Assembly: GCA_028023455.1 (NCBI GenBank)
Contig: JAQFVV010006272.1
Coordinates: forward strand, 4,951,217-5,015,216
From: Epiperipatus broadwayi
Taxonomy: Eukaryota; Onychophora; Udeonychophora; Euonychophora; Peripatidae
Direction: 5' to 3'
Length of the DNA: 64,000 bases
In this document: piece after piece, positions 48,714 to 60,290 of the stretch
Layout of the letters: the number at the start of each line of letters is the position of its first letter
Numbering within the stretch: the stretch's first letter is position 1
Made by a program: the position numbers and the translations under genes
Notes under the pieces: model-generated
Told to the model about the DNA's origin: nothing
Databases searched by the model: none
The model's input: only the letters and a program-made list of their open reading frames with translations

Positions 48714-48879
48714 AACTAAATGTTCTAAGCATTCATACAAAAAAAGGAGTCATTATAAATAAAACTTTAGCATGCTTTCTCTATGTAAAATATCGTGAGT
48801 ATATTTTACATATGGAAGCATGCTAAAGTTTAAATTATAATGACTACCTTTTCTGTGTAAATGCTCAAAACATTTAGTT
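48714..48879. mobile_element. Snap-back insertion, 166 bp
   Basis: Arms 48714-48791 and 48800-48879 are reverse complements almost to the centre (CTTTAGCATGCTT). Absent from the sister LTR. It begins and ends AACTAAATGTT / AACATTTAGTT. No transposase; MITE-like. Confidence 0.8.
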
Positions 48880-48927
48880 AAATATTACAATTATCCAAAA
48901 AAGATAAAAAAAATCATTGTTTTTGAT

Positions 48928-48931
<4 letters not shown>

Positions 48932-48957
<26 letters not shown>
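48932..48957. repeat. (GT)n(AT)n microsatellite
   Basis: About nine GT units followed by a short AT run, between the two hairpin insertions. Confidence 0.9.
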
Positions 48958-48959
<2 letters not shown>

Positions 48960-48993
48960 GAACTAACTCAAGGAAAAATAAAAATATAAAAAT

Positions 48994-49257
48994 AGTAATA
49001 AAAACACACAATTACTTTTCTATAAAGCTGCTTTGATATTTCAACCAGCAGACTGCTTTTCATTTCATAAGAAATGTTGTATAAAGAATTTTAGCCTACA
49101 GAAATTATTTTTGTTATCTGATAAGTAAATGTTTGTAATATTTTAGTGTTTAAATTCTGGAAATAACCATTTTGCTGTGCTTTCTGATGAAAACCAGTCT
49201 GCTGGTTGAAATATTAAAGCAGCTTTATAGAAAAGTAATTGTGTTTTTTATTACTAT
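48994..49257. mobile_element. MITE-like insertion with 62-bp inverted repeats
   Basis: Arms 48994-49055 and 49195-49257 (TATAAAGCTGCTTTGATATT on the left) are nearly perfect complements around a 139-bp centre. It is in the stretch of the left LTR missing from the right LTR, so it is an insertion. No target duplication could be fixed. Confidence 0.8.
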
Positions 49258-50285
49258 ATATATATATTGTTTACATATAATAAAATACATTTTAGCTACA
49301 AAAATAATGTATATTTTTCAAGGTTATCATAAAAAAAATTAAATTATTATTGTTTTTAAAATCCCTAATCTATAGTTTTTTCTTCTTTTATAATCTTGGC
49401 ACTTACTAGTATAAAACATTAGTGACATAATAATTCATTGTAAAGATTCTTAGTTGAACTGACATTTTGCCTTAGATGACATATATTACTTGGTTTATTT
49501 TATTATTTTTTTTTTTCAAGACAAAGATGAAATGTCATTTATACATTTCCTAAACAGGATAGAAATTCTCTCTCCTACTTTTTTTAATGCTGTTTTTAGT
49601 TCCTCGGCTGCTTCAAAGTTGGTATTTCTTTAAAACAGCATTTCAGATACACAAATGCTGGATCCAAGATAGACTTCAAGCAGCCGTAACTGTTTAGTAA
49701 AGAATTAAGAGTGAAGCATTCAGACTCTGTTTTACATAACTTTGATAACTTCAGTCTACTACCTTAATTACATATTATTACAGAAAATATTTTAATTATT
49801 CAATTGAGTAAAAAAAAAATTTTTTAGATCAAGTTCTTTTATCTTTATCTAATTATACTTTGTTCTATTGTCTCCAAACCAAAACTGCAGCCTTAAAATT
49901 TAAAATGAATCTTAATTTTTTTAATCCCTTTATTTTTTTATTTAAAGCAAAATGTAGATGTTTAATTAAACTTTAAATCTTATCATAACTAATTATGTTG
50001 TTTTTGCAGTAAGCACATATACCAATATAAATTCAAACATACATTTGTTTAAATGTACTTTTCTAATTCTAAACTTTAAATTTCTGATAAGAAAAATTAA
50101 TCACATTAAAAAAATTAATTACATTTTTTTAATATTTTGTAAAGTTTATTTTTTCTTAAATTTAACCACTTAAAAAAAACTTCTAATGTTATTTTTATTG
50201 CTATCCTCACAACAACTGTTAATCAGCTCTCTCACACATGTAAAATCACATGGCTATCCATGAAATAAATAAGACATCTATTTCA

Positions 50286-51279
50286 TAATCTTTGACTTAA
50301 ATAAATAAATAAATGTGCTTGTATTAATCCTTTCTCTTTTTCAAGGGCATTTTGTAAGCCTTATATTCAGCTTATTGGAGACTCTTACAAAGTTATTTCA
50401 TCCTAGTTCGATATTGATCTTTATCTGGAAGTTCTTTTCTCTGTGGTAACTGGAAAAAGTCCTATCCTTAGTGTGAGGGCTTCTCATTTTTTATAGGTTA
50501 TGAATAATATTGACACCTAAGTGCACATTTGTACTGATCAGATATATCCTAACCTGGTTCTGCAACTTGGATAGCACAAGTGCTTGACAATGAGTTTCAG
50601 GATGAATTGGGTTTTTTTCTAATTCCGGTTGTGTAATTTTCAGGGTGTATGGCACCTAACAAAATCTGTCATCATTTCAATACTCAACCAATTGTCAGAC
50701 AATATCATATGTTAAAAATGGTGAGTAAATTGTCATATAAGGTGAATAATACCAGATAAATGCAATGAGTGCTGTTAATTTTGCCATCAGTCTTAAAAAA
50801 AATCATGATAATTTTTCCTATGATTGCCTTATACCTCTACTGAGACAGTTACTGCAATAAATTCTTATTGAACTTTACTCCAAAAAATTTGGAGTATTGC
50901 CTCATTACAATCATCATAGATTTCTGGATGGTGCTATCTTGAAATCCATCAATCCTTAACTGCACTACTCAAATAATTCATGACTATGATAATTTTTTCT
51001 TTCTCATTGAATTATAATATATAAATAGTTCTGTGAATTCCGGAAGATTGACTAGAGGGTTTTCACATGGCACACATTTGAAGGTTTTCATCCTCACTAA
51101 CTTGGATAAAGAAAGAAGCTATGATTCGCATTTGTAAGTATGTCATTAATGATTTGTTTGTCCACTAGACCCTTCCTAAACTTCATTGATTGGTTATCTT
51201 TGTAGTGTTGACTTACTTCACTATATATACTATGACTAATATTGTTTTTAAATTTTTATATCAGGATCATGTTCCTTCA
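50286..51279. other. 3' interior of element 3, non-coding
   Basis: No domain seen in any frame. A pol region would be expected here in an autonomous element. Confidence 0.5.
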
Positions 51280-52151
51280 CAATGTCCACATTCTGTCCCT
51301 GTATTTCTTGCTTTATAGATAATAAATGCATGTGCTCTTCTAACTTCTGAATTCTTTCCATGATATCTCCCAACTAAATCAGCTGTATGTTTTACAATTT
51401 ATATGTTCAGAATGTCTTGCATCACATAGGTATATATATTAATCTAGGCTTCTAATTCTAACTTGTATGGATCTATTCACTGCACCATTCATTGCTGTCT
51501 TAATGCTCTCTCTTCTTGCAATTTAGCCTGATTCATTTACACATTCTGAGATAACCCTTGTAATTTTTTTTCCACAATTTCAGATACCTGATTCATTTGT
51601 TCTGTTTATCCAATTTTAATTTCATGAGATCTAATTATCTCATTTCACAAACTTTTGGATTTTAATTACCATGGCCACCTTCATTTTTTCTGCCCTTTTG
51701 TCTGTCTTCTTTATTTTTTCTTGACTTCATCATGAATATGTATTATTCCCACTTTAACCTGTTTCCTTCAACCTTTTTCTGTATTTGATCAATTTTCTTT
51801 TCCATCTTTAGGATCACATGTTTCATTTCTTTTGGCCCTCTTCTGTTTTTTATTAACTGAACCTGTCAATGTCCTTCTTCTATCTTTTGTTCTAATTTTT
51901 TGTCCATTTTCTATCCTTTGATTCATTTCCTCCATCTGATTTTGTCTAATTTCTATCTACTTTAATAATGTACTAAATATCTGCATTACATGTAATAGTA
52001 ATAATGTTGCAGCATTGTTTATAGGAATTTTTATCACTTCACTAACTTTTATTTTCTCCATTTGTTGTTTATAACACTCTTTGTCTGTTTCATCACTGTC
52101 CATTTCAAAATTCTCTATATCCTTTTCTTTTTTTAGGAACCCTTCATTCAT
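51280..52151 (-). pseudogene. Gag-like coiled-coil pseudogene of element 3
   Basis: An open stretch from 52151 to 51957 reads MNEGFLKKEKDIENFEMDSD, then DETDKECYKQQMEKIKVSEV, a charged helical segment, and a hydrophobic end. After a stop the same kind of sequence continues (QMEEMNQRIENGQKI), and further Lys/Glu/Gln-rich pieces follow in shifting frames to about 51280. This is the same coiled-coil, pol-less design as in elements 1 and 2, in the same relative place, near the 5' LTR. No zinc knuckle or enzyme motif is seen, and stops and shifts make it inactive. The assignment as Gag rests on position and composition, not on a recognised domain. Confidence 0.4.
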
Positions 52152-52159
52152 CTTTTTGA

Positions 52160-53254
52160 TTTTACATTTCTTTATTTATACATCATCTTTAAAATGCAAT
52201 AAACTCATTATATCAATATATTTTTATCTGGATTAACCACCAACTGCTCTACATCATCCGCTGAATCCATTTTCAACCTGATAAGTTTTTGCATGCTATT
52301 TTCTGTTCACAATCTTCTGTCTTATTTTGCCTATTTTATTACTAAATACATGATAAATAAATAGTGTATGATGATGATCAAACCATTCATCCATCTTAGA
52401 TAAATGGGTGTTTATAACTATGCCATTACTTCATAGATTTTCATATCCCATACTGGTAGCATTAAATATTATACAGGAAGTGATGTTTATAATGTAATTG
52501 TAAGCTTATTAACTCAGGCACTATCTGACATCATTGTCAGCATATATCTCAGTGATCTTTCTTACTGGCATAAACTATTTTACACATTAATATGATTAGG
52601 AAATATTTTTCCTTAATACATGATGATGAAAGCAATCAATACATTATTCACAATGTATTATACAAGACCAAATCACATAAATTATGGATTAGACCAGACA
52701 ATTTATATACAATAAGTTATCCACACACTATACAAACAAATAAAAAACAATTTATTTACAAACTGTTAGTGGTGTAATTATCATAAAATATATGACTTTC
52801 TTCTGTAGTAAACAGACTTTCATTACCAATTGTTTATTGGTCAGGTATTTGTTAAATATTATTAATATCTGAAATTATTCCTTCTAAATTAGCTGCACTT
52901 GATGATATATACAATTATGATGACTTAATTTAGTGGAATTTGATTAAACAATAATAACTAATAGTCATTTCTAATTTATTGTTTATTTTTCTCAAAGATG
53001 TGTAAATACAAATATAAAACAAATTAGAGTGCCAAGTGTATTCTCTGTAAAACGTTCATGGTTAATTCTGACTGCTCTTAAATGTCAACTTTTTAATCAC
53101 AGCTTATCCTATAACTATAATCATACAATCAAATACATTTGCTAGTAAATAAATTTCCAGGTCTTTAATGGACCATGGATATAATCCCATGTGTTGGTGA
53201 TCCTCATAAATATAATTAATTCATTCAGTTATCCTCAACTTCATAGCCAATTAA
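52160..53254. other. 5' interior leader of element 3
   Basis: AT-rich, no gene. The plus-strand 61-codon frame at 52592-52777 has no domain and is antisense to the element. Confidence 0.5.
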
Positions 53255-56200
53255 TATCTTTAGTGTAAATATTGTAAAATGTATATCCTTTAAACTTATT
53301 TACTCTTTGCAATAATATTAATTCTAAAGGATGGCCTCTATGGGTCTGACTTTTCACAATATCTCAAATTCCCTGAGATGATCTTGTCAATCTGACTCCA
53401 AATTATAAAATCATTAATAAACTTATCATATCATAGGTATAATACATATTTAGCTATACAAATAATCTAAATAAGTGCATTTATATTAGAAGTCCAAATT
53501 CATATCAAGTATATTTCATAGCAATTAATGTGAGGATCAAATCACATACAAGATGATCTCAATCACATATAAATAATACAATATGTTAGTTTGAATTTAT
53601 AATGATTACAATACCATCTTTTTTTTTTTTATAGTGACCATCTTTTTTTTTTTATAGTGACCATCTATTTTAATACTTGAACATTTCACATATCAAAATA
53701 CTTTCACATGCATGCACACCCAGTTTATTTAAAATGAATATTGTACTCTGAAGTTAGTTTTAAAAATATTATGTCATAAAAACATCTTTTTTTTTTTTAA
53801 TTTTCTAAATAGGCCTTTTAGTTGTTTAGTTTTCTTTTTAATGTGTAAGAGAGGAGACACTTTACTTTCAAATAAACATTTTAAAAAAGAAAACTAAATT
53901 AATTCTACAAAAGAAGATTAAGCAAATTTGTTTTTCACATTTTTAAAAGTGATTACAAAAGAATAATAAACTTATATAAATTAAATAACTATCTCCACTG
54001 TATCTTTTAACTCAGTTTCAAATAAGAAACAAAAATCATTTGCACCTCTCTTATCAATCAATTAAATAATTTATAATAATTACCATTTAAATATAATAAA
54101 ATGCATTTTAATTACAAAAAATAATATATATTTTTCGAGGTAATCATAAAATAAAAATAATTAAATTATTAACATTTTTGAAATCAGTCTAATCTATAAA
54201 TAGTTTTTTCTTTCCTTTTATAATCTTAGCACTTATGAATATAAAACAGTAGTGACATGTTTCTGAACTGGAACGTTTTTTGCAGATCACTTTAAGAATT
54301 TTTAATTGAGCTCCCTAAATAACCTGTATTATTTGGTTTATTTTATTACTACTTTTTTTTTTTTTTTCAAAGTAAAGATGAAATGTCATTTATATCTTTC
54401 TTTGACACTATGAAATTTCTCTCTCATGCCATGTTTTGTATAAATATTTGCTGGTTAGCCATCATTTTTTTCAGTTGCATTTAAAATTGGTATTTCTTTA
54501 AAATACCATTTCAGGTATATTAATGTTGGATCCAAATTAGACTTCAGGCAGCCAGTGGTTTTTCATTTCTAGTTGATCACTATAATAATGGTTCATGAAG
54601 AAATAAGTGAATCATTCAGAATCAAGAGTCATCCTCAAGGAAAATCTGCCTAAATATATTGAAACAGGGCTGAGTTTGATCCCTGTTTCAAAAAAGTAAA
54701 ATTTCCTGTATGCATCAGTATATAGCCCGATTAATTAAATTTATTTCTTTTTCATATTTATATTTCCTTTGTTGTATATAGATTTATAATTTTAAATAGG
54801 GATTTTAAAAAGGTTAAAATAAACAGAAGAAGGGGGGTATTGTTGAGAACACATGTATATATTTGCTAGATAGAATATAAAAAAAAAAAGTATAAATGCA
54901 GTTATGGAAATATACTTTATTTTTCAAGATGGAAACTTTTCAATTTCATTTTGGAAAAGTTAAATGAAAAAAAAATATCAAAAATAATTTGATCGATATC
55001 TAAGGAATTTGATTAGTGAGCTTAAAGTTTAGATTCAAAAGAATGTCAATGAAAACAAAAGGAGAACAAAATTAGATTCGGAGGTGTGAAAAGTTTTGGT
55101 TCAAAAAGAATCCGGATTTTTGAGCGGGAGGACTTGCTAAAAGGAAGTCAGTCTATTGTTGATTTTTGTTGAGAGTGCTGCAAGAGAGATTTGTGGAGAG
55201 AAATGGAGGGTAAAATGGTGGGCAAGCTGGCTTAAAAAAGTGTCCCAGGCAGTGCAATCCCGCCCCATGAAGGTCCAAAGGTAGGTGCAGAAAAAGTAAC
55301 CGACAAAGATAGAAACTAATTGATCCAAAGTCTAAATAAAGAAACAAAGGAATGGAATTAACAAGCAAGAATATAGGACAGCCAGAATAAATAATCCAAT
55401 TTAATTGCCAGTACATAAGTGCTATAAAAAGGACTCAAAATGAATGAAAATTTTCACTTCTAATAATCCATCATTTTCCCTGAGGAAGAAAAGAAATGCA
55501 GGTATGTACCCATTCAACAATATGTAATTAGTGTTCCAGATAGTGTCTGTTTCTTATAATTTTTCACAAACTTTCTTTACAAACTTCATTATTATGAACG
55601 ATATGCATAAACTTTTAAAAAAAGAAAGAATCAAAGAAAAAGAAATGATTTTTCTTACTAGTATGAACTGATACGTGTTTTATTCATGTGATTTTATAAA
55701 TATCTAAGCTGTGTGTGTATGCATGCGTTTTACTTAAAAAAAATAAAGAGCACAAAATATTTAATCATGGTAAAATAAAAATGTACAAAATTTAAAAATG
55801 AAATGTATGTTTATTGATATTGTTTATTTAGGTCTAATTTTTATAAAAGTAGAAAGAATTTAGAACAGTATATTAAGCATATTAAAGTATAGTAACCTCC
55901 TTCCTCGTAGATTTCTGTCGATTTGTCAATCACCCGCCCTGAGTAGAGCTAGCCCAGGGCATTTCCATATTGGTATTCCAGTTCTCTCCCAGCATAATTC
56001 TTATAGAAATATAGGATTGGCGCTTGAGGCATAAACTGATACTCATAAATATGCTGGGCGATAAAATGGAATAATATTATAAATATTTTTTTAAACATAC
56101 GCATATACATGTATCGTTATATACATACACACAATCTTACAAATGGTTTTATATATGCATAAGTTATATATGGAAAACGGCACATCACGTTACAATATTT

Positions 56201-56815
56201 ATCTGTTTTTGATACCTTAGTGATCTCTTTATTTTATATAATCTTGATGACTTGTCACACTTTGCTTATTCAATTGAATAAAAATTTTTTTTTTAGATTA
56301 AGCTATTTTTGTTTTCTAATTCTATTGTCTCCAACCTAAAAAATTTTTAAATTTCAAATCAACTTTAATTTTATTAATCTTATTTTTTTTTTTATTTAAA
56401 TTAAAATGTAGGTGTTTTAATTAAACTTTACTTTTAAACATATTTTTCTTTAATATTAATTACCTAATTATATTGTTTTGGAAATAAATATTCATACCAA
56501 CATAAATTCAAACATACATTTTTTTTTTAAGTACACCTTTCTATTTCTAAACTTTAAATCTCTGATAAGGAAAAATAGGTACACTGTTTTAATATTTTAT
56601 AAAATTTATTATGTAGTTTTTCTTAAATGTAATCACTTATAATAAAAATCTATTACATTATTATTTATAATTTATTCTAAAATTTTATTTTTAATAACTT
56701 TGTTTAAAAAAATGTATAACGCTGTTTTTTATTAGGTATCCTCACAACAACTGTTTACCCCCTTTTTTTCATGTGCAAGATGACATGGATGACCATAAAA
56801 TAGATGTCTATTTCA
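53255..56815 (-). repeat. 5' LTR of element 3 (right copy)
   Basis: Pieces 53255-54659 and 56195-56815 match the left LTR. It includes a 25-bp tandem duplication at 53611-53660 (CATC, a T run, ATAGTGAC). Confidence 0.72.
54660..56194 (+). mobile_element. Solo-LTR-like or truncated LTR insertion, 1.5 kb, ATAT duplication
   Basis: It begins TGAAACAGG and ends CACGTTACA, with ATAT on both sides (54656-54659 and 56195-56198). The left LTR lacks it. Its first 35 bases resemble those of the 19346-21943 insertion. At 54830-54845 a purine tract (AAGAAGGGGGG) is followed by TATTGTTGAGAACAC, which looks like a polypurine tract and LTR start. It may therefore be a compound remnant and not a single LTR. 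The hairpin GAAACAGGG..CCCTGTTTC lies at its left end. Confidence 0.55.
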
Positions 56816-57380
56816 AAATATATATATATACTTGGTGTATTTATTGCCTATGAAAAGCATCATGTTATAATGACATTATTTTTATGAATTTGAATGGTCT
56901 GTTATTATTGAATTATTACATTTTTTCTTATCCTATCTTTTCTGCATTGGCTAGATTAGTTCTGATGTAAATAGCAATAATGTTTAAACACTCTTTTATG
57001 ATCAATACAATGCAATGTCTTCATTAAATTCTCCAATCTAGCTAAACAGTTTCAATTGTACAATAACAAACATTAAAAAATAACAACAGAAGTGTTAGTT
57101 TTTATTAATTTATTAACTGCAAATAAACTTACCTTCATACTTAATAATAAAAATTCATTAGAGGTTATATTAATACATATTTCTTTATTTTAGCATTAAT
57201 GATTAATAATGTGTACATTTAAATTACATTATATCTGAAAATTACTATTTTTTATTATTTATTTTACCTGCTTGATTTGCCTATTTTATACTAGTAATCA
57301 CAAAACAATGATTTAAATGTAAGCATGTATGCATATATGTGTATATGTATAATCAAGTTAAAATATAAATTGACAAGTAC
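56816..57380. other. Intron, unique AT-rich
   Basis: Begins on the gene strand with the donor GTACTTGTCA just left of 57381. No repeat or gene recognised. Confidence 0.6.
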
Positions 57381-57527
57381 CTGTTCTATTTGTATAACAA
57401 AATATCCTGGTTTCTCAAATTCTTCACTGAAAGTATTATCAGGATCCTGGCTTGGCCGCCATTCTATTACCTTGGTAATGTCATGAATAATTCCTTGTAT
57501 TTTATCAATGAGTTGTTGTTTACTTGC
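57381..57527 (-). CDS. Host gene exon (first visible), 147 bp
   Basis: Minus-strand exon of 49 codons bordered by TAATAATTTTAG and GTACTTG, phase 0 at both ends. It reads ASKQQLIDKIQGIIHDITKV, IEWRPSQDPDNTFSEEFEKP and GYFVIQIEQ: a long amphipathic helix, an acidic loop and the start of another helix. Composition is clearly less AT-rich than the flanks. It splices in frame to 34049-34195 across a 23.2 kb intron that contains the LINE, R/H repeats and LTR element 3. The donor hexamer GTACTT is identical at both 147-bp exons. Upstream exons are not visible in 57.5-64 kb, so they lie beyond the window or are too short for me to see. The family suggestion is given at the 34049 exon. Confidence 0.75.
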
Positions 57528-58479
57528 CTAAAATTATTATTATTAAACAAAGAAACAATGAGACTTAGTTATTTTATACAAATCTGCAATTAAAAATAAT
57601 AATTAATTCATACCATATTATTCTACTTGTGAACTTACTCATATGAAATATCAAGATAAAGTTACTGTTGAATAGCTTTGTACAAATAAAGACCCTTATT
57701 GAAGGCAGCCAATAGCAAAAACTAGTCTAGGAATCCAATGATTACTCTCAATTATATAGATAATTCACAAATTAAGAAGGATTAATTATTAGCCTTATAA
57801 ATATATTAGGAAAGATAATCAACTTTTAAATAATCTATTGCAGAGCAAAGGTATCAGTCATTTATGGGCAATAAATAATGTATATAATGACAATAAATGT
57901 ATGTTTTTTAAAAAAACAATCATTGTTATTACAAGTAAATATTATTTGTAAAAATAATGGGTGAATTTTTATAAATTAAAACAGTGATAGTTACTTTTAG
58001 TTTAACTGAGAAGTTAGTAGGCACTGAGATTGATATTTATATGATAAATATCACTGAGTATCTAGTAGAAATCTCAAAGTATTTCACATTTTAAATATTA
58101 TGGAAAATTATATGTAAAACTAACCAAAATACAAAATCAATTGACTTGTCTATAAACAAAATTATGAATAAGTTGTCTCTAAAAACTTGAGCTAAAAATT
58201 TCAATTCATCCCAAAGAGATAAGATAATTATCATGAGAAGAAATGAGGATCTGTTAAGAGAAAGAATAAATGCTCAAAAAAGTTTTTCAAGTATCAAACC
58301 GTATGTTCCATTAGTAATATAGAATTTCTTTAATATATTGAAGAAAACTTCATAAGAATTTTCAATCAATAAGAAGATTATATTCTAAATTACAAAAAAC
58401 AAGATAAAATCATAATAAACTTATAAACCTACATGGATATATCATTTGTCATATCCCTATACAACTTACCAACTACATC
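57528..58479. other. Intron, unique AT-rich
   Basis: Sequence upstream (gene strand) of the exon and before the Penelope-like remnant. Its right part (58200-58470) may hold the most decayed N-terminal codons of that element. Confidence 0.5.
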
Positions 58480-60290
58480 AGATAAAAGTCTTAGTTCTAA
58501 ACATCTAACAGATAATTAAACTTCTGATATGTAAAAAGGATTAAATTTTGCTATCCCGCTTTCTAATAATCCTTTATGAAATATAGTGAAAGCAATTAAG
58601 GAAATCATTCAAAAATTATCTCTAAAAGAAGCCATAGAATTATACTGAATACTACACTTGAAAAACATCAGCAATCCCAAACAAACAATACCTAAGTTAA
58701 GAAAGAAGCTAATAAATCTCTCAAATTAAACAAATTTATAATGTTTTTCCTGCTGATAAAAACAATACAATAGTTGTAACGGGTACAGTTAATTATGAAA
58801 ACAAAACAAGAGAGTTTCTCACACCAGATCAATACAAAAAAGTGGCAAAAATCTTATACCAGCTACATAAACAAATCTTCAAGCATTATTAAAAAAAATA
58901 TTGCAAGTAAATACTTCACTGATCAACAAAATTCCATATTTGTATTTTGTGGACTTAAATTCATTGATGATATTTTCTATTAAGATATATTATTAGTTCT
59001 TGAAATTCACCCTCTCAAAATTTATCAATATTTTTTTCATAAGATTCTTAGTACTTTGACATCGCAGTCCTTTGTTAAGATTCTAAGCACAGTGGAATTA
59101 ATCAAAAAACATAAGAATAAAAAGAACTGACGTATTGGTAAACTCTAGTATGAAAAGTTTATTCACAAATAAACCTTGTGATGAAGCATTATCTATTTTA
59201 AAAAAAACATTAAACGAGAATAATAGATTACAAATCAGAACAATTCTTTCTATTGATGGAGTAATGGAAATTTTAACATTCTGCATAACAACATAATTTC
59301 AATACAGCAGAATTCTTCCAATAAAATTAAAGTATGACTACAATTTCACTAATATTACTCCTGATCAACAACATTTGTATGGAGGAACTTGAAACCATAG
59401 CATATTATTCTATCTCTACTTAAAATGTGGTTTCACTTTGTCAAAATATATCTGTTGTATGACCATATGGTGACATATTATTACAAACATTCTGGATACA
59501 CATCAATAAAATTCACAATAAAATTAGAATAAAACAAAAAATGGCATTCTCAGATGTTCTTGCAACAAGACTTCCTGATGACAAAATCAAAATTAGTTTA
59601 AAGAAAATCCTCATACACAAAAAAATATTTAGCATATACATCCAATATTGATACAAACACAAAAACTGGATTTACACTATTATTGTAAAACAGAGCAAAA
59701 GAAATTTATTCAGCAACCAGTGACTTGAAAAAAGAAAAATCCTACATAAAGCAAACTCATGAAGAATGATTATCATCAATTCTAAATAGACAATAAAGAA
59801 AAAAAAACGAGGGGAAAGAAAATTAATTTGTAGATACTATAATGCATTCATATATACCAGGGATAGCAAACAAATTTAATACCATCTATGGTCAATGTAA
59901 TATCAGAACAACTTTCTAAAGCCACTGTGAAAAATTCTAATCTCTATAAAACCTAAACTTGAAATGTTAAAAAAAAACTGTATAAAATACCATGTGAATA
60001 GTGAGAAACCAGCTATCCTATTGAAAAAATGACTAAAAGTAATAATTGAAGAGGAAAAAATAGATGTCAGTAAAAAGCAATCATTCATGTACCAATGAAT
60101 ATATATATGACTGGGAAAAGTAAAAATATTGGTCAGGAAAAAAAAAAGCAATATATATATATATAAAGAAACTGCTCACATGATGTCAAATAATACTAAC
60201 AGTCAATTTAGTGAAATAATCCATAATATTTGGAAAATACTCATTCATACTGCCTTTAAGAAAAAAGAGGAGAAATCAGGAAGACCTTCA
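58480..60290 (+). pseudogene. Penelope-like retroelement RT and GIY-YIG endonuclease remnant
   Basis: Ordered Penelope-like motifs appear on the plus strand. These are LSSKHLTDN and KGLNFAIPL (N-terminal, 58480-58570); VFPADKNNTIVV and FLTPDQYKKVAK (58738-58850); SLFTNKPCDEALSIL and RTILSIDGVMEILTFCITT (59150-59290); PYGDILLQTF where the catalytic Y-x-DD should be (59463-59490); MAFSDVLATRLPDDKIK (59540-59600); YIPGIANKFNTIY and NIRTTF (59852-59917). A decayed GIY-YIG region (YKIPCE, EEEKIDVSKKQS) follows, then the tail DWEK and AIYIYIKETAHMM (to about 60180). Penelope-like elements prime reverse transcription at endonuclease nicks, and the GIY-YIG domain is the nuclease. Many stops and shifts, and one lost catalytic Asp, make this copy inactive. 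Confidence 0.85.

Larger units (their letters stand above)
47894..50285 (-). repeat. 3' LTR of element 3 (left copy)
   Basis: Matches the right copy in segments: 47894-48713, 49277-49735 and 49797-50285. Two hairpins between 48714 and 49276 are absent from the right copy, so they inserted later. The CA-side end is not the canonical dinucleotide. Confidence 0.72.
47894..56815 (-). mobile_element. LTR retrotransposon 3, minus strand, with nested insertions
   Basis: Long direct repeats 47894-50285 and 53255-56815 flank a 2.97 kb interior, nearly the same interior length as element 2. AAATA flanks the outside on both sides (47889-47893 and 56816-56820), a likely 5-bp target duplication, though AT-rich. 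On the minus strand each LTR starts TGAAATAGATG-like. The interior carries a Gag-like coiled-coil remnant on the minus strand and no pol. Hairpin insertions lie in the left LTR and a 1.5 kb TG..CA insertion in the right LTR. The PBS is uncertain (TGGCTATGAAGTTGAGG begins at 53247 on the minus strand). Confidence 0.75.

Noticed and set aside
55137-55416. Minus-strand hydrophobic frames of 63 and 87 codons
   Set aside because: They overlap in different frames inside an LTR-like insertion; likely chance frames in a GC-richer leader.
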